From assembly GCF_946998875.1 (NCBI RefSeq), contig NZ_CAMQAY010000002.1, positions 99,026-163,025 on the forward strand: 64,000 nucleotides of DNA, in the 5' to 3' direction. The notes under the pieces were generated by a model, which saw nothing but the letters and a program-made list of their open reading frames with translations, was not told where the DNA came from and made no database searches. Position 1 is the first letter of the stretch, and each line of letters starts with the position of its first letter. Source of the DNA: an uncultured Peptoniphilus sp. GTDB lineage: Bacteria; Bacillota; Clostridia; Tissierellales; Peptoniphilaceae. The translations under genes were made by a program, and so were the position numbers. Below, piece after piece: positions 49,072 through 59,400 of this stretch.

Positions 49072-50196
49072 TTATTTATTGGCAATTTCTATTAGTGAAG
49101 ACTTTAAGTTTTCTTCAATCTTTCTTAGCTCAAGTGATGCTTCTTCACGCTTCTTGTGGCCTTCAAGCTGAATTTGACGAACTTCATTTAGAGCTGATAT
49201 AAGTTGGTCATTGGTGTGCTTAATTGTGTCTATGTCAACTATTCCTCTTTCAGAAAGTCTTGCAGTGTCAACTGTAGTTTGCTTTAGGGTCTCTGCATTC
49301 TTCTTTAAAAGTTTATTAGTTAAATCAGTTACTTCCTTGGTGCTCTTGGCAGCTTCCTTAGAATGATTTGCACCTAGGGCAATTACCATTTGAGACTTCC
49401 AAAGTGGAATGGTATTTACAATTGTTGATTGGATTTTTTCAACCATAACTGTGTTTGAAGATTGGACCATTCTAATTTGTGGCGCCATTTGAATTGAAAC
49501 CATTCTAGTTAAGTCCAAATCGTGAAGCTTCTTTTCAAACCTACTAATCATATTTACATAATCATTTGCCACTTGTGCATCTACAGGTAGGTTTGTCTCT
49601 TGTGCCCTTGCTTGAAGTTTTGGAAGTTCAACATTTGTGGCTTCTTCCAATTTTTTTCTGCCTGCAAGTATGTACATGCTGAGTTCCTTATAATAATTTT
49701 CATTTAGCTCATACATTTGGTCTAGCATGGCAATGTCTTTCATTAAAGTTACTTGATGATCTTCAAGTGTCTTTATAATGTTATTTACATTTTTTTCTGC
49801 AGAATCATATTTAGTCTTTAAAGAAGTGACATTATTAAGTTGCTTTTTGAAAAATCCAACTAATTTGTTGTCATCTTCATCTACATCAAAGCTCTTTAAT
49901 TCATTTACCACGCCAGAAAGCAAGTTTCCAACTTCGCCAAGGTCTTTAGTCTTGACACTTTCAAGAGTCTTTTCTGAAAAGTTAGAAATTTTTCTCTGTG
50001 CACCAACTCCATATTGGAGGACTATATTTGAATTTGTTATGTCAATGGTCTTTGCAAACTCTTCAACTTGTTTTTCTTCTTCAGGACTTAATCTCACTTC
50101 GTTTTTTTCGTCAACTAATTTTATTTCATGCACTTCATTATCCTTATTTAGATCCTCGAAATCATCTGTTAGGGATAATTTTATTTCTTTATCCAT
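49072..50196 (-). CDS. telA: TelA family toxic-anion resistance protein
   Basis: A 374-residue soluble, almost entirely helical protein of the TelA family. Typical segments: YGVGAQRKISNFSEKTLESV, GRKKLEEATNVELPKLQARA and MAPQIRMVQSSNTVMVEKIQ with WKSQMVIALG. The family name comes from tellurite resistance, but these proteins occur widely with XpaC and probably act in envelope or stress functions. It lies 1 bp after xpaC, with AGGAGG before the start. Last gene of the cca-glmM-degV-xpaC-telA series. Confidence 0.93.
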   Translation of the reverse strand: MDKEIKLSLTDDFEDLNKDNEVHEIKLVDEKNEVRLSPEEEKQVEEFAKTIDITNSNIVLQYGVGAQRKISNFSEKTLESVKTKDLGEVGNLLSGVVNELKSFDVDEDDNKLVGFFKKQLNNVTSLKTKYDSAEKNVNNIIKTLEDHQVTLMKDIAMLDQMYELNENYYKELSMYILAGRKKLEEATNVELPKLQARAQETNLPVDAQVANDYVNMISRFEKKLHDLDLTRMVSIQMAPQIRMVQSSNTVMVEKIQSTIVNTIPLWKSQMVIALGANHSKEAAKSTKEVTDLTNKLLKKNAETLKQTTVDTARLSERGIVDIDTIKHTNDQLISALNEVRQIQLEGHKKREEASLELRKIEENLKSSLIEIANK

Positions 50197-50197
50197 T

Positions 50198-51322
50198 TTA
50201 TTTTCCTCCTAAATTAAAGTCTTCTTTGTCTAAAAGTCCTTCTTGTCTAAGCATTGATTTTAAAACGCTCATGTCACTTGATAAGTCCATAATTTTTTCT
50301 TGGTAAATATTATCTAACATTTTCATAAATCCATCATTTACTAAATCCATAGTTTGCTCCATTGATTTTAAAGATGATTTTACTGAATCTGTTGGTTTTT
50401 CACTTAGGTCGATGTAATTATCCATGAGTTTTACTGTAGTTGGCAAGTAAAAATTTATGACCTTGTCTAAATCCTTTGCTGTATTTGGATTTTCCTTTAA
50501 AAGTTCAAAAATTTTTCCAACTATTTGTAAAAATTCACTTATCTTACTTTTCATTGGCTCTCTAAGTTTTGGAGTCATTTCTGTTAAAGTTGTAACATCT
50601 CTTTTTGCCTTAGCTGAATATTCTTCTACAAGAGCACTGTTTTCCTTTTCCTCTAACTCCTCATACCTTTCTTTGGGGTCCCGAAGCATTTCTTCCTTGT
50701 AGAGCTTATAGGTATTGGAGTCTAGTATAAAAAGTTCTCCATTTTCCACGATGCGAGCTTGTCTATAATAATCCTTTTCAATCATATTTAAGAGGTCATT
50801 TATTGTAAAATCTATAGGCTTTGCAGTTATAGCTGCAAGGTCTGCTGTTGGAATTACAGTGTTATTTCCAATTTCACGATTGTACTTTCTAAACCTAATT
50901 ATTTGATTCTTATCTTTTTTTACTCTGTAATTTATATAGAAAGAAATAACAAGGGCAGGTAGAACCCAAAAAATTAAAGCTGGGAGATCTTCTCTTATAG
51001 ACCCGTAAGTATCAAACATATCCATGAGAAAACCAAATAAAGCAAAAATATGTCCCACTATTGAGACTTTTGCGACAAAGCCCCAAGTCTTAACTCTATC
51101 TACAGTTTTTGGCTTTTGATTTATAATTCTGTCATCACTTTGCACGCTATAGGGCAAATTTCTCTTGTTTTTATTTATAAATTTGCTAATAGAAGACTTT
51201 GTAACATCAATAGCCGTGTCAATTCCCTCGCCTATTAAATCGCCAATCTCTTTAAAATTCTCTTCTCTAAAAGCAGTATTAATTCTTTCTTCAAAATTTT
51301 TTTCATTTTCGCTTTTTCTCAT
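50198..51322 (-). CDS. xpaC: XpaC family 5-bromo-4-chloroindolyl phosphate hydrolysis protein
   Basis: A 374-residue membrane protein. The N-terminal 75 residues are charged, two helices follow (residues about 80-130: VAKVSIVGHIFALFGFLMDM and LPALIFWVLPALVISFYIN), then a long cytoplasmic helical domain. Pairing with telA is the conserved arrangement. The phosphatase name rests on an old phenotype; true activity is unknown. The start at 51322 follows TGAGGTG. Confidence 0.88.
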   Translation of the reverse strand: MRKSENEKNFEERINTAFREENFKEIGDLIGEGIDTAIDVTKSSISKFINKNKRNLPYSVQSDDRIINQKPKTVDRVKTWGFVAKVSIVGHIFALFGFLMDMFDTYGSIREDLPALIFWVLPALVISFYINYRVKKDKNQIIRFRKYNREIGNNTVIPTADLAAITAKPIDFTINDLLNMIEKDYYRQARIVENGELFILDSNTYKLYKEEMLRDPKERYEELEEKENSALVEEYSAKAKRDVTTLTEMTPKLREPMKSKISEFLQIVGKIFELLKENPNTAKDLDKVINFYLPTTVKLMDNYIDLSEKPTDSVKSSLKSMEQTMDLVNDGFMKMLDNIYQEKIMDLSSDMSVLKSMLRQEGLLDKEDFNLGGK

Positions 51323-51330
51323 AATTCACC

Positions 51331-52164
51331 TCAAAAACCTATGACAATACCTCCGATGTCTGCGTATCCAGAAGATAGACCATTTGTATGTCTAATGTGA
51401 ACTATTACTCCATCATAAAGTTCTTCAATTTTTTCCTTCATTTTTTCTGCACGTTCTTTGTTCTTGACATAGGAAATTGTAACAAGATTTGGTGTGCCTG
51501 CTTTGCATTCAGTACCTATAGCCTTTATCATTTTATCTAAAGATTTTTTTATACCTCTATTGATCTCAAATAGTTCAATATCTCCATCCCTTGAAATCAT
51601 AATAGGTCTAATATTTAAGACATTGGCAATAAGACCTGCAGACTTTTTTATTCTTCCATTTTTTATTAAATTTTTCATGCTTTCAAGGACAAACATAGTT
51701 GTAGATTTGTTGACTTCACTTTCAATGGCAGGTACAACTTCTTCAAAGCTTTTATCCTTAACTAAATCTAAAAGTTTTAAGACAACTCTTGTGTGCCCAG
51801 CTGAAGCAGCCTTTGTGTCAATTACATGAATTTTTATGTCTTTAAACTTTTCCCTTGCTTCCTGTTCTGCAATTTTGGCAGAATTGTAAGATCCAGATAA
51901 TTTTGAGGAAATTGTAAGAATATACAGGTCCTTGTCGGAATTTTCTTCAATAATTTTTAAATAATCATAGGGAGATGGACAAGCTGTCTTAATTGCATTT
52001 TCTGTCTTTTCCATTTTATCCAAATAGTCTTCCATGTTTAAATTGTCATCATCTTCATACTCAACGCCATCAATTGCAATTTTAAAGGGTACATACTCAA
52101 TTCCCAATTCTTTTACTTCTTCTTTTGATAAATCACAACTTGTGTCTGATATTATTTTGTACAT
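51331..52164 (-). CDS. degV: DegV family fatty acid-binding protein
   Basis: A 277-residue DegV/FakB protein that binds fatty acids and presents them to a fatty acid kinase. YKIISDTSCDLSKEEV opens the family signature, TISSKLSGSYNSAKIA contains the carboxylate-binding Ser-Gly, and NGRIKKSAGLIANVLNIRPI is conserved. No fakA is adjacent. The start at 52164 follows TTAGGAGC, 10 bp after glmM. Confidence 0.94.
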   Translation of the reverse strand: MYKIISDTSCDLSKEEVKELGIEYVPFKIAIDGVEYEDDDNLNMEDYLDKMEKTENAIKTACPSPYDYLKIIEENSDKDLYILTISSKLSGSYNSAKIAEQEAREKFKDIKIHVIDTKAASAGHTRVVLKLLDLVKDKSFEEVVPAIESEVNKSTTMFVLESMKNLIKNGRIKKSAGLIANVLNIRPIMISRDGDIELFEINRGIKKSLDKMIKAIGTECKAGTPNLVTISYVKNKERAEKMKEKIEELYDGVIVHIRHTNGLSSGYADIGGIVIGF

Positions 52165-52173
52165 TATATGCTC

Positions 52174-53517
52174 CTAATTCAATTTTTCTTCAATAATTTT
52201 TACTAGTTTATCAGCATCTTGTGAAAGTTTATTTCTGTCTTCTCCTTCAATCATCACACGAACAAGAGCTTCTGTACCAGATGGTCTAATTACAACTCTT
52301 CCACTTCCGTGATAAGCTTCTTCCACTTCTTTTATTGCCTTAATTATATCAGGAAATTCTTGGAATTTATTTTTTAAATCATCGCGAACCCTTGCATTTT
52401 TTAAAACTTGTGGATAGTCCTTCATAAGACCATTTAATTCTGACAATTTTTTGCCAGTTTTTTTCATGATTTCCAAAAGATGTATCCCCGTTGCAAGTCC
52501 GTCACCAGTTGTATTGTAGTCAAGGAAGATGACATGACCAGATTGTTCTGCACCAATTATATAGTCCTCCTTTAACATCCTTTCCAAAATGTATCTGTCG
52601 CCAACTTTTGTCTCGATAAAGTCCACGTCTATGCTTTCAAGATATTTTTTGAGGCCCATATTTGACATTATAGTACCTACAGCTGCATTATTATTAAGTT
52701 TATTATTTTCCTTTAAATAAGTTGCAACAATTGCCAAGATGTGGTCTCCATCGACAACTTTTCCCTCTTCGTCAACGGCAATAATCCTGTCAGCATCTCC
52801 GTCAAAACTCATGCCAATATTAGATTTATCTTTTTTTACAAGTTCTTCAATTAATTTTGGGTTTGTTGAGCCGCACTTGTCGTTAATATTTTTGCCGTTG
52901 GGCTCATTATTTATAATTTTTACCCTTGCTCCATAAGATTTTAAGACTTCTTCTGCTATAAAGGATTGAGCGCCATTTCCTGCATCTACTGCAACTTCAA
53001 ATTCCTCAAATCTCTCATCAGTTAGTCCCTTTAAGTAAGAAATATATTTTTCTGTAAATTCATGAGACCTATTTACTCTTCCCACTTGGTCTCCCGTTAC
53101 ATCTTTATAAATTTTTGTTGTGGAAAGAACTTTTTCTTCAATGTCATCTTCCACACTGTCGTCAAGTTTAAGCCCCTGACTGGAGAAAAATTTTATGCCA
53201 TTGTATTCGTAGGGATTATGTGAGGCAGAAATAGAAACTCCACAAAGGTAGTCACCAGTCCTAGTGAGGTATGCAACTCCTGGTGTAGGAATTACTCCAG
53301 CCACATCTACATCAAGTCCAAGGCTCATAAAACCTGCAATAAGAGCAGATTCTACTAAGTCGCCTGAAAGTCTTGTGTCTCTTCCAACTAAAACTTTTCC
53401 CTTTTTGTTTTTTGTAAGTACAAAGGCAGCTGCCCTTCCAATATCGTAGCATAGTTTTGGAGTTAGTTTTTGATTGGCAATGCCACGAACTCCGTCTGTT
53501 CCAAATAATCTTGTCAT
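52174..53517 (-). CDS. glmM: Phosphoglucosamine mutase
   Basis: A 447-residue enzyme interconverting glucosamine-6-P and glucosamine-1-P for peptidoglycan precursor synthesis. The phosphoserine is S99 in ISASHNPYEYNG; the metal loop is FDGDADRIIAVD, the sugar loop GAEQSGHVIF, and the phosphate site RPSGTEALVRVM. The usual cdaA-ybbR neighbours are missing; here it sits 4 bp after cca. Confidence 0.97.
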   Translation of the reverse strand: MTRLFGTDGVRGIANQKLTPKLCYDIGRAAAFVLTKNKKGKVLVGRDTRLSGDLVESALIAGFMSLGLDVDVAGVIPTPGVAYLTRTGDYLCGVSISASHNPYEYNGIKFFSSQGLKLDDSVEDDIEEKVLSTTKIYKDVTGDQVGRVNRSHEFTEKYISYLKGLTDERFEEFEVAVDAGNGAQSFIAEEVLKSYGARVKIINNEPNGKNINDKCGSTNPKLIEELVKKDKSNIGMSFDGDADRIIAVDEEGKVVDGDHILAIVATYLKENNKLNNNAAVGTIMSNMGLKKYLESIDVDFIETKVGDRYILERMLKEDYIIGAEQSGHVIFLDYNTTGDGLATGIHLLEIMKKTGKKLSELNGLMKDYPQVLKNARVRDDLKNKFQEFPDIIKAIKEVEEAYHGSGRVVIRPSGTEALVRVMIEGEDRNKLSQDADKLVKIIEEKLN

Positions 53518-53521
53518 TTTA

Positions 53522-54844
53522 TCACCTGTAATTTTTATCTATATAATCTATTAAGTAATCTCTCTTGTTTTTCTCTGGGTCATCTAAAACTAAATTTTCA
53601 AGATCTTTTAAAATTTTTCCAATAATCTTGCCTTCGCTAAAACCCAAAGCTTTAATGTCATTTCCATTTATCTCTAAAAACTTTTCAGTTTTCATTTCTT
53701 TTTCGTCTAATAATTCTTTTACCCTATTTTTTCTCTTTATAATAAAGCTTGCATCTCTATCAATTCTAGTGCACTTGCAATCGGCAATTAAAAGGTCGTA
53801 GAGGTCCAATACATTATCTCTTCCCACTCTTTTTATCTGCCTTCTCAGTGCCTTATCTGTCATTTCGCTGTGAACTTTCATGTGGTCTAGAATTAAAATT
53901 TTTACCTTATCAATAATTTTGTTGGAAACTCTGTATCTCTTTAAAATTTCAGAAACTAAATCTGCTCCCAAAACTTCGTGACCGTAAAAGTGTCCCCTGC
54001 CATCTTCCCCAATGGAAAGTGTGTCAACCTTTGATATGTCGTGAAAAAGTGCCGCAAGTCTAAGAGCTAAGTCCGGTTTTACTTCGTCCATTACACAAAC
54101 TAAGTGGTCAAAGAGTGTTTTGTCGTGGTAGGGAGAAAATTGTGAAAATCCTACTGTCCTCTTAAGCTCTGGAAAAATTACATCGAGAACTCCTGTCTCA
54201 TCCATTAAAAGTAAATAGTAAGAAGGTCTTTCTGATGTTATCATCTTTGAAAACTCATCAAAAATTCTCTCTGGAGAAATTTTTTTGAGAAGTTTTCTTT
54301 CAAAGGAAATTGCATCGAAAAGTTCATCTTCAATGTATAAGTTGAGCCTTCCTGCAAACCTAATTGCCCTCAAAATCCTTATGGCATCTTCTCTAATTCT
54401 TTCCGCGGGATTTCCCACTGCCCTTAAAATTTTATCATCTAAATCTTTTTTTCCGCCAAAGGGATCATAAAGCTTTCCACTTGAATCCATAGCCATGGCA
54501 TTTATTGTGAAGTCTCGCCTCTTTAAATCTTCTCTTAAGCTTTTTGAAAAAGTTACATTTTCTGGCTTTCTAAAATTTAAATACTTGCCATCAATCCTAA
54601 AAGTCGTGACTTCATAAAGAGTTTCACCAATGAGAACGCCAACTGTGCCAAATTCTAAGCCAACTAATACAGTTTTAAAATCTTTAAAAACTCTTTTAAT
54701 TTCCTTAGGCTCAGCAGAAGTTGTTATGTCATAATCGTGTGGATGAAGGCCCAAAAGTTTGTCCCTGACGCAACCTCCTACAATGTAGGCGTCAAAACCT
54801 TCTTCCTTTAGTTTATTTAAAATAAATAGCACTTCTTTTGGCAT
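53522..54844 (-). CDS. cca: CCA tRNA nucleotidyltransferase with HD domain
   Basis: A 440-residue class II nucleotidyltransferase that builds or repairs tRNA 3' CCA ends. AYIVGGCVRDKLLG and HDYDITTSAEP hold the catalytic DxD, RRDFTINAMA and IREDAIRILRAIRFAGRL follow, and an HD domain begins near residue 265 (RLAALFHDISKV). The encoded tRNA at 63885 carries its own CCA, so repair is the likely role. First gene of the series. Confidence 0.95.
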   Translation of the reverse strand: MPKEVLFILNKLKEEGFDAYIVGGCVRDKLLGLHPHDYDITTSAEPKEIKRVFKDFKTVLVGLEFGTVGVLIGETLYEVTTFRIDGKYLNFRKPENVTFSKSLREDLKRRDFTINAMAMDSSGKLYDPFGGKKDLDDKILRAVGNPAERIREDAIRILRAIRFAGRLNLYIEDELFDAISFERKLLKKISPERIFDEFSKMITSERPSYYLLLMDETGVLDVIFPELKRTVGFSQFSPYHDKTLFDHLVCVMDEVKPDLALRLAALFHDISKVDTLSIGEDGRGHFYGHEVLGADLVSEILKRYRVSNKIIDKVKILILDHMKVHSEMTDKALRRQIKRVGRDNVLDLYDLLIADCKCTRIDRDASFIIKRKNRVKELLDEKEMKTEKFLEINGNDIKALGFSEGKIIGKILKDLENLVLDDPEKNKRDYLIDYIDKNYR

Positions 54845-54943
54845 TCTATCACCCTTTTTATTATATCATATTGTCCTTAATTTAAAATTATATAATTATT
54901 CTTCAGCTTATTTATGGTATAATGAACTAAATTGGAGGTAGCT

Positions 54944-55432
54944 ATGAAAAAATTATTAATTGTTTTAATATCTTTTACTTTGGCACTTAGCCTAGCAGGC
55001 TGTGGTAAAAAAAGTGCTAAGGCAGAAAAAACAAATGACGCAAAAATATCTTCTGTTGCTGTAGAAAAAGAAGCTAGCGAAGAAGAAATTACTACATCAA
55101 ACTTTGACAAGGAAGCTGTTAATGAACTGATTAAAAACTCTGATTACATATCAAGAGTTAGAATTTCAACTTCAACAGCAGAAGGCATGAACACTTCTTT
55201 TTTAAAGGACTATAAGGGCGACTTATCACAAATAGAAGTAAGCCTTCCTAAGACTCTAACACCAAACAAGGAATACATTGTCTTCTTTAAGGACGATGAC
55301 AAGGGCGAAGTTTCTCCTACAGAAAGAGATGGAGCTTTTATTGAACTTCAAGGCGACAAGGATTCTAACTTAATTTATATTGAAAAGCAATTTGACCCAA
55401 ATTCTTACACATCTTCAGTGAAAAGTAAATAA
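54944..55432 (+). CDS. Small lipoprotein of unknown function
   Basis: A 162-residue protein. The start is ATG at 54944 after TTGGAGGTAG; the frame upstream (54932) is excluded by the position of that site. Lipobox LSLAGC. The mature part has an Ala/Lys/Glu linker, then EAVNELIKNSDYISRVRIST and a beta-rich end with PNKEYIVFFKDDDKG. A TATAAT at 54918-54923 fits a promoter. It is 14 bp upstream of the stalk-domain gene, so they form an operon; the family is not recognised. Confidence 0.75.
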   Translation: MKKLLIVLISFTLALSLAGCGKKSAKAEKTNDAKISSVAVEKEASEEEITTSNFDKEAVNELIKNSDYISRVRISTSTAEGMNTSFLKDYKGDLSQIEVSLPKTLTPNKEYIVFFKDDDKGEVSPTERDGAFIELQGDKDSNLIYIEKQFDPNSYTSSVKSK

Positions 55433-55446
55433 GGAGGAAGAATAAA

Positions 55447-56391
55447 ATGAAAAAATTTAAATCACTTATATTCTCACTAGTAATCTTAATTTTTATTAGC
55501 GCAAATGTATTTGCAGCTAGAACTCCAGTAATTGAGTACAATGGAAAAATTATTAAATCAGACGTTTCACCCTTTATTCAAAATGAGAGAACCATGGTTC
55601 CCCTTAGATTTATTTCTGAAACACTAGGTTATGAGGTAGGCTGGAATAATGATGCAAGGCTTGCCACTGTTAAGGGCAAAGACACTTCTATTGAATTAAA
55701 AATTGATTCAAAAAAGGCAAAGGTCAATGGAAAAGATCTTGAACTTGATGCACCTGCTATGATAAAAAGTGACCGCACTTTTGTTCCCCTAAGATTTGTT
55801 GCTGAAAACTTAAAAGCTGAAGTTAAGTGGGACAATGACAACTTTAAAGTAATTATTAAAGACTTAGCAAAGTCTTCAATATTAAGTTTATCTTCTGATG
55901 AAGAAGTTTATGTAAAGGAAATTAAAAATTTGCAAAATGATTTGACTAAATCTATTGTCAATTTAAAATCAAGCTTCTTTGAAAATGCAGCTAAGCTTTC
56001 TGATGCAGACTTAAATGCTGCCTATGACAGAGCAGATTCTGAAATTAGAAATATTGTAGATAAGATTAAAAATATGAATGTGCCAGATAAATTTAAAAAT
56101 TCTCACGATTACACTGTAAGGGCAAGCCAAAAGGCCCTAGAAATTTTGCCTGGCCTTAAGGAATCTATTATGACTAAAAATGAAGATTCTGCCAAAAAAT
56201 TTATTATTGAACTAAATGATTTCCAAGTTAAGATGCAAGAAGCTAAGGATGCCTTTGAGGCAGGTCTAAAGGGTCAAACTTATAACCCACAAAAGGACAT
56301 CCAAGTTTACAACGACGAAAAGAAAAAACAAGACAGCACAAATAATTTATTGCAAGATGAAACTTTAAAAAATATTTTTAAGAAAATCTAA
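55447..56391 (+). CDS. Secreted stalk-domain (Cu amine oxidase N-like) protein
   Basis: A 314-residue exported protein with a signal peptide ending near ANVFA|ARTPV. Residues 25-140 are the two-repeat stalk domain: QNERTMVPLRFISETLGYEV with WNNDARLATV, then KSDRTFVPLRFVAENLKAEV with WDNDN. Residues 150-314 are a helical region (KEIKNLQNDLTKSIVNLKSS). There is no sorting signal or membrane anchor. The domain is common on surfaces of clostridial relatives; its binding partner is unknown. The same domain ends the protein at 31499-33715. Confidence 0.88.
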   Translation: MKKFKSLIFSLVILIFISANVFAARTPVIEYNGKIIKSDVSPFIQNERTMVPLRFISETLGYEVGWNNDARLATVKGKDTSIELKIDSKKAKVNGKDLELDAPAMIKSDRTFVPLRFVAENLKAEVKWDNDNFKVIIKDLAKSSILSLSSDEEVYVKEIKNLQNDLTKSIVNLKSSFFENAAKLSDADLNAAYDRADSEIRNIVDKIKNMNVPDKFKNSHDYTVRASQKALEILPGLKESIMTKNEDSAKKFIIELNDFQVKMQEAKDAFEAGLKGQTYNPQKDIQVYNDEKKKQDSTNNLLQDETLKNIFKKI

Positions 56392-56425
56392 TTTTTTTAT
56401 AAGTTTATTTCATAATTAAGACAAG

Positions 56426-56457
56426 AAAAATCCCCTCATATTGAGGGGAAATTTTTT
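56426..56457. terminator. Bidirectional terminator between the stalk protein and activase genes
   Basis: Stem CCCCTCA/TGAGGGG with loop TAT, flanked by AAATTTTTT on the right and AAAAAT on the left, so it works on both strands. Confidence 0.9.
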
Positions 56458-56483
56458 GTCCTTTTTTATCAAATTAAATATTT

Positions 56484-59400
56484 TTAATTTTTCAAACTTG
56501 CAGCTCTCTTTAAATAGCCTCTGTTGTATTTATCTTCGCCTTGTTCCATATTTCTCTTAGCTTGTGAAAGCATTAGTTTAATTCTGTTAAATTGATTTAC
56601 TTCTGATGCTGATGCGTCATAGTCAATTGGAATAATATTTGCCCTTTCGTAGGAATTTCTTATTGCCTTTATGACGCCCTTGCCTGTGATGTGATTTGGA
56701 AGACATCCAAAGGGTTGGACGCAGACAATATTTTCCACGCCTGACTCAATTAATTCCACCATTTCGCCAGTCAAAAGCCATCCTTCACCATATTGGTTGC
56801 CAAGGTCAACATACTTTTCTGCATAGTCAATTATCTCTTCAATTTTTTCAGGAACTATAAACCTTGTAGGTTCAAGTGCCAATCTAATATGCTTTCTGTA
56901 GGATTCAATGTAGGAAATTCCCATTTCACATACAAAGGCAGTAAGTCTTGACTTTGAAAGTTTATCAGCCTTTGCCCTTGCGTTCTTAAAGGAGTACATC
57001 ATAAAGTCTGTCAAATCAGGAATAACAACTTCTGCCCCTTCCTTTTCAAGAAGTTCTGCCACATGATTATTGGCAGCTGGGTCATACTTAACTAGGATTT
57101 CTCCAACTATTCCAACTTTTGGCTTCTTTTCCTTTGTTATTTCAAGTCTATTAAATTCTCCAATCATCTTGTTAATGTTGGATATAAAAGTTTTCTTGCT
57201 GTAATTTAAGTCTTCTGATGTTGTAATGTCAATCCATCTGTCTCGCAAAATATTTGCTGAACCCTTTATAACTTCATAAGGTCTTGTTGCTTGAGTAAGT
57301 CTCATAATGAGGTCAGCGTAAAGCATTCCTTGAATTAATTTTCTGCCAATTCTAACTAATTGTTTTTTATCAAATTCAAAACCTGTGTGCTTTTCAATTC
57401 CTTGGAAGGATAAGCCAATTACTGGCACATGACCGTAACCTGCATCCTTTAGTGCCTTTCTAATAAAGCCAACATAGTTTGAAGCCCTGCAAGCACCACC
57501 AGTTTGACTCATGAGAAGAGCCAGGCGATTTGTGTCATATTTGCCAGACTTTACTGCATCCATAAATTGTCCTACTACAAAAATTGAAGGATAACAAGCG
57601 TCGTTATTTACATATTTTAAGCCTTCATTTACAACTTTATGACCAGAATCTTTTAGGAGTTCAATGTTTATCCCCTCATGTCTTAGGATTGGCTCAAAAA
57701 TGCTGAAGTGAAGAGGAGACATTTGCGGCATTAATATTGTGTAGTCTTCCTTCATTTCCTTTGTGAACATTACTGGATCATCGTCTAGTAGTCCTTCAAG
57801 TTCAGCGTCAATTTTTTCAAATTCTCTCTTTTCTGCTGCTTCAATTAAGGATCTAATTCTAATCTTTACGGCACCTAAATTTGAAACTTCATCAATTTTT
57901 AGGGCTGTATAAATTTTGTTGTAGGACTCTAAGATATGTTGAACTTGGTCAGTTGTAACTGCATCAATTCCGCAGCCAAAGGAGTTAAGTTGAACAAGTT
58001 CTAAGTTTTCATGTTCGCCCACAAATTTTGCCGCCCTGTAAAGTCTTGAGTGATAATTCCATTGATCTAGGACTCTAAGTCTAGAGTCGATTTCAACATT
58101 TCTTGCAATTCCATCTTCAGAAATTACAGCTAGGCCTAGGCTTGTAATAAGTTCTGGTATGCCGTGATTTATTTCTGGGTCAATGTGATAAGGTCTACCT
58201 GATAAAACTATTGCCCTTTGATTTTTTTTAGTCACTTCTTCTAAGATCCTGTTGCCTTCATTTAAGACATCAAGTCTATACCTATCTTGCTCTTCATAGG
58301 CTGCACGGACAGCTTTTTTAACTTCGTCTTTAGGTATGAAGTCGAAGACATCGGAAAGTCTCTTTTCAAGTTTTTTTCTGTCGTCAAAGGAAATAAAGGG
58401 ATTCATAAACTTTACTTTTCCATCAATTATGGCATCCACATTGTTCTTTATAACTTCAGAATAACCTGCCACCACAGGACAGTTTAATGTATTGTCTGCC
58501 CTTTCAAATTGTCTTTCTTCATAAAAGACTGCTGGGTAAAATATAAAGTCAAGTCCCTTTTCTATTAGGTCTTCTATATGACCATGAGAAATTTTTGCAG
58601 GATAGCAGGCAGTTTCGCTGGTTATTGTCTCTATTCCCTTTTCGTAAATTTCTCTTGATGATTTACTTGAAAGGATTACTGAATATCCAAGCTCTGTGAA
58701 AAATGTATGCCAGAAGGGATAATTTTCATAAATATTTAGAACTCTAGGTATGCCAACTATGCCACGCTTTGCTTCCCTTTCTGGAAGTGATTTGTAGTCA
58801 AAGACTCTTTCATATTTGTAGCGGAACATATTTGGCAGTTCCTCTTCTTTATTTCTTACGCGACCTGCTCCCTTTTCACACCTATTTCCTGTGATGTATC
58901 TCTTTCCATTGGGAAATACATTTACAGAAAGGGCACAATTATTTGTGCATTGTCTACAATTTGTTGAAATAGATTTATATTCAAATTTTTCTAATTCTTC
59001 CTCAGATATTAAATTAGATTTACCTGTAGATTTTTCTTTTGAAATAAGTGCCATTCCAAGTGCACCCATAAGGCCTGCAATGTCAGGTCTTGTAACATCA
59101 ACGCCAGTTAAATTTTCAAAAGCTCTTAAGACTGCATCAGACAAAAAAGTTCCACCTTGAACTACTATATGTTCGCCCAAGTCCTTAGGATCTCTAATTT
59201 TTATTACCTTTTGAATGGCATTTCTAATTACAGAGTAGGCAAGTCCTGCAGAAATATCTGGCACTGATGCCCCTTCCTTTTGAGCTTGCTTTACATTGGA
59301 ATTCATAAAGACTGTGCAGCGTGAACCTAAATCTACTGGTTCTCTTGATAGTGTTGCTTCTTTGGCAAATTCCTCTGCCGTCATATTTACTGAATGAGCA

